A stretch of 64,000 nt of DNA from Telmatactis stephensoni (Eukaryota > Cnidaria > Anthozoa > Actiniaria > Isophelliidae): positions 434,001 through 498,000 of the forward strand of contig JALIZF010001829.1 of NCBI GenBank assembly GCA_029948255.1, written 5' to 3'. The position numbers and the translations under genes are program-made. The stretch's first letter is position 1, and every line of letters begins with the position of its first letter. Positions 40,622-52,700 of the stretch are shown piece after piece. Below the pieces are notes generated by a model. That model searched no databases, was not told the DNA's origin, and saw only the letters and a program-made list of their open reading frames with translations.

Positions 40622-43600
40622 ATGGCTACAGCCTTGTCTGATGTGTCTAAAGACAATACCAATTTTGCGAGGATTTGCAAACTTCTGATTGACATAGGCA
40701 CAAAAGTGTTGAAAGAATTATTTGACGATATCTACAAGCCCCAGCCGTTGCACGTCTTTCTCAATGCAAATCGTTCTGCTCTCCAAAGTTTAAAGTCAAG
40801 GAAAGTACTGACTGATCCACAATGGAACAAGCTGTATCCTAGTGTCTCAACAACAGTGGATTCCAGTGGTTTTGACATTACTTTATTGTCTGCCCTCCTT
40901 CGTAGTCTTGACAACAAACTGCCAGCACCAACTGGAGGTAGTTGGAAAACATCACCAGCACCAACGAGTATAAACAAAGCAGACGATTTACTAAGGATGA
41001 GGTTGTGGAGGAATGAACTTATTGGACATACTCCAAAAGCAGCTTTTTCAGATACAGAGTTCAATAGAATCTGGGGCGAGATTAAAAACGCTCTAGTAAG
41101 GCTTGGAGGTAAAAAGTATGAGCTAGACATCGATAAACTAAAAGTTGTCTCAATGGAACCAGAAGATGAAGAATTTTACCTTCAGCTGTTAGAGGACTGG
41201 GACATATGTGGCGAAAGAATAATAAAAGCTCAGGAAAGATTAACAAAGACAGTAGGAGAGCTATCAGAGAAAATTGAAAGCTCAAAGAAGGAGGTGATTG
41301 AGGAAGTTCAAGCATCCCTTGGAAAAGTGCCACAAAGAAGCCAGACTTCAGCTTCTGTTGCCAGCGTTCAAGGTATTTATAAATTTGATAGCCAAAACAA
41401 AATGATCTTACTTTGCATATAGCATTTGGGATTGTTTTCAAAAACTCTGACCAGTTAATTACACCATGTCGCACGAGGCATTGTTCTTGTAATTTGCTAT
41501 CCAATGCTAACGATGGTAGAGCATTGCAAGTTGCAGGCGAGATGTCAGACGCACGCAACTCTCATCGTAACTTGCAAAGCGACGCTTTCTTGGTCTGCGA
41601 GAGATTCGATAAGTCAGCAGTCACTGTGCTCTGGTTATTAGTCATTTGCGACGGTAGTGATTTCAAGGTGTTGCAAAAAGTAGAAGCTTGCGCGTTTAAT
41701 TTTTTCTGCAACTTGCAAATCATTTGTATTGCAAGTACCAAAGAGGGTTGTGTTACACGCAAACTCTTCTACAACATGTAACGCAACGGCGTTGTATTGC
41801 ATTGGAATTTGCAAGAAAAATGTCTTGTGGCTTTTAATCGATTTGAATCTGAAAGGCACATTTCTAACTCGACCAAAACTCTTAACTTGTCAAGTGTGCT
41901 AAGGCCTGGTTCAAACCCAAATACGAAAAAGTTCATAATGTCTCCTCGATCCTTTAGTAATCAAACATAATAAATCTTTGAACAGCAATAGAGTTTCACT
42001 TCCTTACTGATTTGAGTGAACAAAACACCAAAAAACTGATTCGTGGTTAATAATAATAATAATAATGACGAATTCTATACAGGATATTTTACCCATCAGT
42101 GTAAAACACTGTTGTCCTTGGGGTCCTGTAGCCACGTGACAACGATTTTGAAAACTTCAATTTAAGGTGGCTGGCTACAATTGGAAAAGATTATGAAAAA
42201 TCGTTTAAACCAAATTTTTCTGGAGTGAAATATAATGCTAATTCCAAAAAGGAAAAGAAAAAAGGGGTGTCCCGCGCTCGTTTTCGAGATAACCAGCATT
42301 GAATGGATGGCTATCTACGCCGAGTCAAAAATTGGAAGTGAATAGAAAAGAAATATACAAATCGTGAGATAACAGTTCTACAAGGACTGCAATTGCACAA
42401 ATATTAGCTTATAGTGTATTCTACGTAATAGCATAAATACGTTTGACGTCATCACGAAAAATACCTTACTTTTACCTGTTTTGTTCGTCACGTTTCAACA
42501 AAAATTATCGTAAGTTCGAATTTTTTCATAGGCTAAAGTAATAAAACTTTTTTCAAAATTTAATATGATTAAGATTTTTGCGTTTGTTTTCAATTAAGTT
42601 CCTTAAATCTATATTGTCCCGTACAAAATCAGCATGTTTAATGCCCTTGAAGTAGCTAAAATGCCAAAAAATGCTATCTGGAAATGCCGCCATCTCGAAA
42701 ATAACGCGACAGCGCGAGCTATACTCAAATTTGCGTTGACGAAAACAAGCACGCGCTCTCTCTTTTTCTAAAAGGAAAACATTTTTGCCTATTTTTCCAA
42801 TTGTTTTGCTTGTTAAATCACTGAGAATCATTTTGAAACTACAATCCCGCTCATAAATAACTGAATCAGTGGGAGGCAAGAACGTTCAGTTATCCCCTCT
42901 CCCCCTTTCAATGTTGCTAGCTATGGCAGAATTGTGCAGCGCGCTGTGAAATGTCGCTGATATGGAAGGACCAACATTGGAGGACGGGACGTGAGGAGAA
43001 GTGATTCAGGTTTTTAGAGCAAGATTAAAGGAAAACATTTTTGCCTATTTTTCCAATTGTTTTGCTTGTTAAATCACTGAGAATCATTTTGAAACTAGCT
43101 AGATTCTGATAACAAACTTTATTTATTCCTCGTTCGCTAAAATCTCGATCCGCTCACTATTACGTCCTGCGCGCGAGTGTGCGCAATGGGCTAAATTTTT
43201 TATGGTGGCCAGTCGCCATTTTAAGACAAATATTAAAACAAATAGTTGTGTATATTGTCGTTTCTACTCTTCTACACAACTGTGTTTGGAAAACTTGTCC
43301 CTTATTTCTCATGAAAGAAATTTACGAAAACAGGTCACGTGACCCATTTCGTCAGAACACTTCAAAACTAAAACTACCGCAGAGTTTTTCCAAACAATCT
43401 CAGCATAAATTAAATTCGCGAGCGCATTTCTAAAAAACACTATATTTTTCCAACAAAGAAATCCAGTGAATAATAAAAATAAAGTGATTTCCAGTGATAT
43501 CGTTTTGAACCAGGCCTTAACAAACTTGAGTTCTAAAATAAATTTAAATTTGCTGCTGGCTACTCGGTCGTTGATGTCAGACTAAAATGCCCGACTCTTT

Positions 43601-46600
43601 CAAGATTTTTTCTGTATGATAGACTAAGAGGTAATGACCACAGGTAGCCCACCTTGTAAATCTAGAGCGAGAAGCAAATCGTCAGCCACAAAATAACACG
43701 GGCTCGTCCAATATGTTTTGTTTCTGTTTTCAATGGATTTGAAGTCTAAGACGTTGTAGGAATAAAATAATGAGCTGCATTATGAATAAGTGCATGAATG
43801 AATGAACGGATAAATGATGAACGAACAAATGGAATGAATGAATAAATGGATAGATGGATGAATGAATGAATGAATGAATGAATGAATGAATAAATGGATG
43901 GATGGATGGATGGATGGTGTAAGGTTTAGTGAACTAGCCCTCATGAATGCTCGGCACATAAGACGTTTATTCATACGATGCCTATAAACTTATATGACAT
44001 TATTGCGTGACGGATGGGATCATATATCATGACAAATGGATGGATGGATGGATGGATGGATGGATGGATGGATGGATGGATGGATGGATGGATGGATGAA
44101 TGAATGGATGAATGAATGAATAAATGAATGAATGAATGAATAAATGGATGGATGGATGACTGCACGAATGAATGAATGAATAATTGAAGGAAGGAAGGAA
44201 GGAAGGACTAAACTAATCGGCCAATCAATTGATCGCTATATTAAGGTGCTTTGCAAGTTGTTGACCTTCGTAACATCCCACAAGTTTGTCTGATTCAGAA
44301 ACGCGCACAGAATATATACTAGCGATATTCTGTACGCGTTTCTAAATCAGACACAAGCTGGATGTGTGCAATAGTCCAGTTCCGAGATATGCTTCACCTG
44401 CGACATATAAAGGATTTAGAACGAGGCTACGTGCTAAAACGTATTTTAAGGTTCTTCAATTGTAATAATAATAATAATAAATAATAATAATGAACATTTA
44501 TATAGCGCCTATCCAAAATCTGCTCTAGGCGCTTTACAAAAACATATAACATGCATGGTAGACTGTGAGCATAAGATGGCGCCTTGAGCTGCCGCTACAC
44601 AGTCCGTACCATGAAAAGTAATTTTAAAATACACTACAAATTACTGCACTACAAATTACTGTCTAAATTAACAATTGTAGATGTACAATTAATTGCATAG
44701 CATTATGCCCCATTCACACCAACAAGTTAAACATGTTTAAAAGTGGTTTTACTAAAGAAGGTTAAAAATAAGCGGTTGCTCATACTGTGTTCACCCCACA
44801 ACTGAACAAGGTAAAAAGCCATTTAATTAAAATATTTTATCAAGCTTGTTTGTCTTTTTTTTCTGACTGGAAAACGCAATCGACAAATTCGAACAACATA
44901 AAAGTGGTTTAATTAAACTAGTTTAGTTGAGTTTAGTTGGTGTGAATGGGGTATAATTTAAAAATTAAACGAGGCTTATATATTTATATATCTGGAAGTT
45001 GAAGAGTGCTGAGAGATTACAGTTCGATAGCTAATACGAATACGATATGTAAAAGACAATTCGTTATAATTTCTCTCTCTTTTTCTTTAGATGCTGATCT
45101 GTTTTCCCAGAACCTCAAAGGTGCAGTGAAGAACAAAACTCAAAATCATCAAGAATTTTTCGTCTCACCTCTCATCGACAATTTGAGACTCGAAGACATT
45201 TTCACAAACTTGATGATGTACCATCGCTCAAGAGAAACAACAATGTCCAGTCCATCACGCTTACTTGCTGGTGAGACAACTACAGAAATCAAAAAAACCG
45301 CTGATATTTTCCTTGATAAAGCAAAGAAAGAAAATGTGAAGTCAATATCAATAGTGGGGAACCCTGGTGTTGGGAAATCGCTGTTTTGCAGGAAACTTGT
45401 ACAAGACTGGTCTACAGACGGTATATTTGACCCAGATAAAAGTGCTGACAATCCCGACTTCAAGTTGGCATTTTTACTAACATTTAGACAGTTCAACAAC
45501 CTTGCGTCAGAAAACCTTAATCTTAAAGAATTGTTAAATCTTTGCTCTATGCTAGATGAGAATACGATGATAAACGACTCCATTATGGAGTACATTATTC
45601 ATCATCCAGAGCAGTTGTTAATACTGTTTGATGGCTTTGATGAATATCAAGACCGTCACAAGTTAATTAGTGATTATGAGAGCTCATTTCCCAATAATTC
45701 CAGGTCTAAAATGCCTGTAACTGCACTTATCAGCAAAATGGTCAAAAAGAAAATATTACCCAACGCTGTTGTCATGGTAACCTCAAGGCCAATTGAAGCT
45801 GATGAGATGACAGAAAAAGTCCATTTTGATAGATCTGTAAGTATCACTGGGTTTTCAGAGCAGCAAGTTATAGAATATGTAGAAAGATATTTTAAATCTA
45901 ATCAAGAAATGCTGGACAAAGCAATAAGTACTATCAAGGGAAACAGTGACTATCTCACTTTTGGTCAAGTTCCCTTGATGTGCTTGCTCATGTGTGTGTA
46001 CATTGAGCACAACATTAGGATTTCTAGAATATGTTTTCCTACAACATTAACTTCATTTTACACTGAAATTGTTCAGTGTATTGAGGAAAACTATAATAGA
46101 GCTATAAAAAATTCTAAGTTAGATAAGAAAACCGCCTCGTCAGTTGTTGAGAAAATAAAGGACCAAATGTCCGAGTTGGCGGCCAAGTCACTTCTACGTT
46201 GTCAATATAGTTTTACCGAAGAAGACTTAGAAAATCTCTCACTTTCTAAATTAGAATTATTTTACCTTAAGTCCAGCAGTTTGTTATTTATTGACGCTAG
46301 TATAAAGTCAGCATTTTCTTCATCACACGAATACAGCTTCTGTCATACCAGCTTCCAAGAGTACTTTGCCGCTCTTTATTTCGTAAAGAAGAAGAAAATG
46401 CCACCAAAAAGTAATCTTAGCTATTTAACATTACAGTTTATGGCTGGAGTAATGAACCCAGAACACCATAAACAACTTATGAAAAAGTTACTTAAACATA
46501 TTAGAAAAACAGAGAAGGATAAAGTTGCAAAACAAGGAGTATCGCTAACTTGTTTGTACGAGCATGGCGGTGGAGACTTAGTAAAGAGAAAATTACAGGA

Positions 46601-47099
46601 AAACGAAGACTATAGATACTGGACTAGTGAGGGGAGGATTTGGTTATCTAATATAGACTATAAAGTAGTATTGATGTTAGTTAATGTACTTAATAAATTA
46701 AGTGAACAACAATCACTTCCTTCATCTTCACCTGTTCCTCACTCGTTGTACATTGGTGATTCACCTTTAACACTTTCAGCATGTAATTCACTATTTGTAT
46801 CTTTAACAAACACATGTAGCACCATAACTGTACTGTCACTGTATATGTGTAATGTAGATGATAAATGTGTAGAGTGTATGTGTACATATTTACCTTACAC
46901 TCAACTAACCATTCTAGACCTGACTGCTAATAAAATAACTGATAATGGTGTGCAGCACTTGGCTAATTGTAATCATAAGCTAGAGAGGCTAAGGCTGAAT
47001 GGTAATAATATAACTGATGTAGAACATGTACGTGAATTGTTTAAAGATAAACATCCTCATCTTAAGTTGGTCTTAAGTTTTAAAGACATGTTTAAATAA
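40622..47099 (+). CDS. HEPN-NACHT-LRR receptor (NLR-like)
   Basis: Two exons, 40622-41372 and 45091-47099 (phase 1 on both sides; CAAG^GTATTT donor, TTTCTTTAG^AT acceptor), encode about 919 residues. Residues ~20-200 match the DZIP3-like HEPN domain. RNELIGH at 130-136 fits the HEPN RNase motif R-N-x4-H. A charged, probably coiled segment (~205-250) follows. NACHT: Walker A GNPGVGKS at ~340-347, Walker [11 protein letters not shown] at ~427-436, sensor-like VVMVTSRP, then a helical region with [15 protein letters not shown]. The C-terminus has only about two leucine-rich repeats ([28 protein letters not shown]). Such proteins are cytosolic innate sensors in which the N-terminal domain is the effector. 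Start chosen as the ATG opening the HEPN homology. AATAAA is at 47094 and 47279. Confident on domains; ligand unknown. Confidence 0.92.
43790..44215. repeat. GAAT/GGAT tetranucleotide microsatellites
   Basis: Two blocks of (GAAT)n and (GGAT)n (43790-43917 and 44035-44215), with unique sequence between and a short (GGAA)n at the end. On the minus strand they give open frames of Ile-His-Pro-Ser repeats, which are artefacts. Confidence 0.9.
44460..44560. repeat. ATA microsatellite with TATAGCGCC dispersed motif
   Basis: (AAT)n followed by ATTTATATAGCGCCTATCC and TCTAGGCGCTTTACAA, which form a short GCGCC/GGCGC hairpin. I recall this phrase as a common dispersed repeat in marine invertebrate genomes, but cannot verify it here. 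Confidence 0.55.
44701..44957. mobile_element. MITE with CCCCATTCACACCAAC ends
   Basis: The left end CATTATGCCCCATTCACACC and right end GGTGTGAATGGGGTATAAT are inverted repeats, with subterminal GTTTAA/TTAAAC phrases repeated on both sides. It lies 130 bp upstream of the second NLR exon. Confidence 0.75.
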
Positions 47100-47544
47100 A
47101 CTAAATCACTTGTAAATAACCACTTTTCATCTTTATTCTCCAATCATTTCCATATTTACAAATGTTGTTCACAAAATATCAATACTGTTTTATAAATAGA
47201 AATTTCTATAATGTATTTTACAGAGTTTGAAGATATTTAGTTGCTAAAAAATGTCAAAATATTTCATGTTTTGTACATAATAAAATTCATGTTTTACTCA
47301 CAAATTGTTTTCAATTGTTTGAATGAAAATCACTTTTTTTGCTTAAATTCAAAGATTGAAGGAAATTATCAAAGCAAGTTGAACTATTGATCATTTATCT
47401 CAACTTTTCCATTCAGGAAATAATGATTGGGTTTTGTTTTCTGTTGTTTTGAGTCAGTAAAATGTGCAGAAAAACAAGTTTTGTGGTTTGGTTGGCGCGC
47501 TTATCGCACACGAAATGCGAGCTCGAGAAAAATTGTGGAAAAAT
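47100..47544 (+). other. 3' flank of the HEPN-NACHT gene
   Basis: AT-rich. AATAAAATTC at 47278 is a likely polyadenylation signal, and another AATAAA overlaps the stop codon. Nothing else is seen. Confidence 0.5.
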
Positions 47545-47806
47545 CTTTCTTTTACTGACTTCAAACTATCCTATCTTTATTTAAAAACATTAAATGCTTT
47601 TAGTCAGGTATAAAAGACATCAAAGTTAGCCATTTTTCCAAAGTCTTGGTACAAAATACCAAAAGTTAACGAAAGTTACTCAGCTGAGAGTCAGTGTTTT
47701 GTACCCAGAATTGTGAGAAATGGCTAATTTTGATCTTTTTTACCTGACTAAAAGCACTCAATGTTTTAAAATTAAGATAGGATAGTTTGAAGTCAGTAAA
47801 AGAAAG
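47545..47806. mobile_element. 262-bp foldback element
   Basis: Arms CTTTCTTTTACTGACTTCAA and the inverse TTGAAGTCAGTAAAAGAAAG extend through shared ATAGGATAGT, GCTTTTAGTCAGGT and AGCCATTT-type phrases. Non-coding. Confidence 0.8.
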
Positions 47807-49763
47807 TTTTTTTTTCAAGAATTTGAAGAGAGGGGTACAAATAAGCTTAGTCATCGCAAATTTTATCCTTTCATAAAATCAATAATTGAAATAAAAACTA
47901 GAAAAATTCTACTGTTCGTAAAGTTATTCATAATAGAAATCTATGAAGTTTTAGTCTTGTTAGATCAGCAATAATGTAGCTAACCTTGACGTTGATCGCT
48001 GTGTCAGCCTCCACTCTGAAAGAAACAACGAAAACCCCCCATTTATAACTAGTTTTTAGGGAAACTACTGAAAAAACTACAAAGATTGACTTACTATGAA
48101 GTGGAGAAGTTGGTTGTAATTTCTCTGTGTACTTGAGAGCATAAATTGATGTCAAAACTCTCCATAAAACCAACAAATAAACGAAGCCAACTTTGAACGA
48201 CTTGCAAGTAAAAGAACTGAAAAAGATCTTGACAAGACACGTCCAGTGAAAAGGCGGGAAAATACTCAACTCTGATTGGTCCATAGAAAGGGACTTGGGA
48301 TGCATGGGTGGGGAGGGTAAGAAAAAGAGGGGGCGGGGGCGGTAAAAAATATTCAAAAAAAATTAGAAAAAAACTGAAAGACAGTGCTATTAATATTAAA
48401 AATTGAAATAGCTATTTCAAGCTGAATATAAAGAAAACATACAGAAAATGAGCAAATGAAGGCCTAAACCTCATTTCGATCCAAATTTTCGTTTTGGATT
48501 TTAAAACAACTTTCATCGGCCAAAACTACTTACAAACAACTTAAACTTTTGACAACTATTCTTCAACTCAGGAGTTTTTGTCATTCACTGCTTGAACTTG
48601 AAAAAAATCCCCTCTTAATTAGCTTATCTTACTACAGTTCTGGCGGAGCACAGCAGCTAAGATAGCACCCCACCCACCCCATCCCCTGTCGCCGCCTTTT
48701 ATACACGAAGTCGAGGCTGGTAATCTGATCATACGCAATGTTTGTATAGGTCAGCGGTAACACACATTAGAAGTGAGTCTTCGGTGTCCTTTACACGTGC
48801 AAAGGTGAGAATCGCTGAAGGAAGGGTTTTGCACGAAAACACTGGATCTTTAGACAATTTTCGTTGAAGTTCTTGTCTTTGGTACCTTGAATCTCTATCA
48901 GTATCGCTGGTTTGGTAATTTGTCAAGAGAAATGTCTTGGATACCCGCTGCTCATCGTTCTTCGCCAAATGACAGGCAAGTCATTCGAGTCTCGTCTGGT
49001 ATTTGGGGATTTGACTTAGCATAAAATAACTTTAAGGGATTGAAATATATACTATAATTACCTACTGTTGTTATATTGTATTCTGTGTCGAAACGGGTGG
49101 CTTATATAAATTTGTTGACGTGTTTTAAAAGTTATTCCTCGATATCAACATTGCCACAAGCAGGGCAACTACACGTGGGCCGTAAGCCTTTGACACCTCG
49201 CTAACTTGAACTCTACTGAGGAGCGGGAAGTCAGGACATCGGGGAGTTAGCAGGAAATATAACCGATAATATTTGATATTGATATAATATTATTCAAGGG
49301 AAATAAATTGTGTTGAAATCCAGCGAGGAGTTTTGTTAGATAATGGTGCTTGACATGTTGAAAGCCATGTGAGGTGAACGCAGTACCTCCAACTCAGCTC
49401 CCTATTGTTAGATCATCATAGCTTTGTAATTACTAACTGAATAAATGATTGACCCAGAGGAAAGATGTGTTGGGAAAATGTGAATTTATGAGAAGCTAGC
49501 GTTCAAGATATAAATTTTACAGGGACAAGCGGACCGGTATATTGATTATATGAACCTGGTTGGTCAAGCGGGCTGACTTCTTTTGTTTTGTGACCCCAAG
49601 GGAAAAGATGATTCAAGATACAAGTAAAGGGTTGAAATGCTTTAAGGATTGCCTAACGAATAATTCTCTGAACCATTTTGTTTTGTGTAAAGCATCTGTG
49701 GGTATGCCAGGCAAACCATAGGTAGTATAGTGCAACAAATAATGTTGAAAACTTTTGTTATAG
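47807..49763. other. Region upstream of the RRM exon; first exon not located
   Basis: The Vasa-like gene's 5' exon or exons should be here, but I could not place them. An ATG at 48970 (just past a short gap from a minus-strand frame) is a weak candidate. A 79-codon minus-strand frame at 48968-48729, starting MAKNDEQRVSKTFLL and rich in Asp/Arg/Ser, has coding-like composition and could be a 5' exon of a divergent gene. No domain is recognised. Confidence 0.3.
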
Positions 49764-52700
49764 TAGCTCTTTTCATGGAAGTGATGGTGGATCACAATCT
49801 GGTCAGGGCAGGAAGGAACAGTATAAAGTGTATGTTCAAAACATTCCAATGGACATGGAGAAGGTAAGTTGTCGAGAAAGAGCAGGACAAAATTCCCTGG
49901 AGTATTTAAATAAGATGCTGTCTTGATGCACCAAAATGCAATACAGAATCTGTGTTTTACTGTGATTATATATCTGTTTCTAGTATGAATGTGTAGTTCC
50001 TGAAAATATCCAGACCACCAGCACAGAGGGAATAATAATAATAAATCCTTTATTTCATGAGGGTAGCACTAAATAGCCAAAGGCTAATAAACTTGTGGCC
50101 CTCTATAAATTATTTTGTAAGGACCCCCTATCCTCTGGAACTTTCATTTTTCTACCATACAAACTCTGTAATTTTGTTCTTTCTCTGACCCCCCTCCTCT
50201 CCAGAATGTCAAAATCCCTCCCTGGGTGGGATATGGATATTTTCTAGAACTAGGCAATTAAGCCATGAAGACAATGATTGAAATATGATAAGGATACTAT
50301 ACAGTACATCTTTTGACAGTGTGTGGTCTTGCATAAGAGGTCGGGGCTTATCTTCATGGTTGGGATTAATCTCCGATCCTTGTTTGGTCTAAATAAATAC
50401 TCACATGTTCAATTCCTATCATGTACACAGATAGTGACAAACTGAATGCATTTTTAGCATATTTCCTAGTTGAATATCTTTCTGTGCCAGTCTATTAAAT
50501 GTTACACTATCCATTGCTTTGTCTTCTCTGTTATCTGCAAATAACCTTCTGTATCCTTAAATCCCCATGGGGTCAAGCACCAATAGATCAGGGACAAAGT
50601 TAATGTTGTACTATCCAGCCTCTTTGTGATGTTAGCTTGATGAAATCAATTTTGGACTTTCTAAGACCCACATGAGAATTGTTTGTGTGCTGGTATGTGT
50701 AATGCAGTCTGATATTACTACATAGAGTACAGCCCATAATATGGTTTTATGTACAATAATAACTTTATTAACGTCTCTAACCTTCTAGCTGGGCACAGGT
50801 GCCCTACTAATTGGCTAACACTGTTGCGGTCAACCCTGTCATTGTCAATTGATAGTTTAACTTTATTAGTATTTCCTAACGGCAATGACGAATTTAATAA
50901 AATAATTGGGGAGACATGGTGTATAGCATACAAATTCTGCTCAATGATTAACATTCAACTGTTTTTACTCTTTTGTTGCCAGGAAAGTGTGGATGAATTT
51001 TTCAGTAAATGTGGACAGGTAGTCTATTCTAAACTACTTGAACCAAAAGGAGGAAGAAACACAGTTGCTGGGTAAGATTTAGTTTTACAAAATATCTAGA
51101 ATAGTATTTTCTTTAGTTAAGTTTTAGCATTTTGGACACTTGAAGTTTCAAATCTTGATATTTTTTGAGGGAATTTTTTACATTAAAGCTCAAAAACATG
51201 GGATATAGCTCATGTGTGTCTTCTCTGTTAATATAGCATGGCTTTTGCAGTTCACCTTTTCAACACATTTAACATCCTCCCTCTCAAAAATTATTTCACT
51301 GTTTACATATCTAGCATATTCTTGTAATGATTGTGGTCCCATTGTCTTTCCTCAAACCACTGTATCCCACTAACACACACTAGACTATTACATTTACCAA
51401 CAGGTTTACTGTTATATTGTACATTTATTTGTGTCTGCAGTTTTATCAGCTTTTCTACAGAAGAAGCTGTTGAAGAAGCTATTCAAAAGTTGTCAGGATG
51501 TTCTCTAGGAGATGGTCCACCTTTAAGAGTCATGAAACCCAAAGCTTCTTCAAACACTTCATCAGGTGAGTAATTGTTGTTGTTTCACTGTCTAATGTAT
51601 TCCATGGCTTGCAAACTAATTAAGGGACACTGTCCTCTCTCACACACTACCACTACATTCTAATATTCTGTGCATACAAATCTCTGCTTAGTAGTTTGTT
51701 TTTACTGAGGGTGGTAAACAGGAGGGCCTGGAGAAAACTCCTTGAAAGAAGGGAGAGAAGAAACTAACAAACTCAAGTCACATGTGATGTCCCATCCAGG
51801 AATTGAACCTGGAACCACAGAGGTGACAGACCAGCACTCCCACTGATAACTCACTAGTACTGTTGCTAGTTACAGCCATTTGTGTACCTTGGGCTGAGGT
51901 GTATATATATTTTGTTTTTACAGGAGATAATTATAATGATAGACAAAGTAATGACAGAAATAACAGATTTGGAGGTGGTGGAAGTGGAGGACAACAGTTT
52001 GGAAAATCATACCATAACGGTCCAAGCTTCAATAGGGAAAAGAGCCCCTTCAGCAGTTGTAATGACTCTAATTCTAACCCTGGTTTCCATGGTAGTCCTG
52101 GTTTCCATGGTAATCAATCAGATAGTCAAAAATCATTCAAGTCCATGTTGGGTAGAGGTGAAACAAGAAATTGGTCTGATTCGCCAAGACCTGGTCAAAG
52201 CTCAACATATCCACCTCTGGCACCACTACGAAAGGATGGTCCATCCCAGCCTGTCCAAAATGGATACCAGGAACAGAACCAGACACAAGGTTATCAAGGA
52301 GGGCAACTAAATCAGGGTTATCATCATCAGCCCCCAGTTACACAGTACCAAGACCAACAGACTACACAAGGTTACCAAGGACATTCTCCATCACAGGCCT
52401 ACCAACAGCCACCAAGCCCTAGTTACCAGGAACAAGCACCCAATCAAGGGTACCAGCAACCAGGATACCAAGAGCCACCTCAAAACCAAGGCTACCAGCA
52501 ACCAGCATACCAAGAGCCACCCCAGAACCAAGGCTACCAACAGCCAGGATATCAGGAACAACAACAACCAAGTCAGGGTTACCAATACAATGTACCTGGA
52601 CAACAAGGCTACCAGGAACCCAAGTCATCTCAGGAACAGCCACCAAACCAGTATGGTGCGCCTGGACAACAAGGGTACCAGGAACCTAAGTCAACTCAGC

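Larger units (their letters stand above)
41373..45090 (+). other. 3.7 kb intron of the HEPN-NACHT gene
   Basis: It holds an exact-looking duplication (GGAAAACATTTTTGCCTATT and onward, about 68 bp, at 42775-42842 and 43027-43096), microsatellites and a MITE. No additional exon with domain-like sequence is seen, although a cassette exon cannot be excluded. Confidence 0.7.

Noticed and set aside
43780..44165. Minus-strand frames of Ile-His-Pro-Ser repeats
   Set aside because: Translation of GAAT/GGAT microsatellite; no other coding sign.
45006..45090. An ATG upstream of the NACHT exon as the start of a separate NLR gene
   Set aside because: The HEPN exon at 40622-41372 splices in phase to 45091, and the first 28 codons upstream of the acceptor are intron-like.
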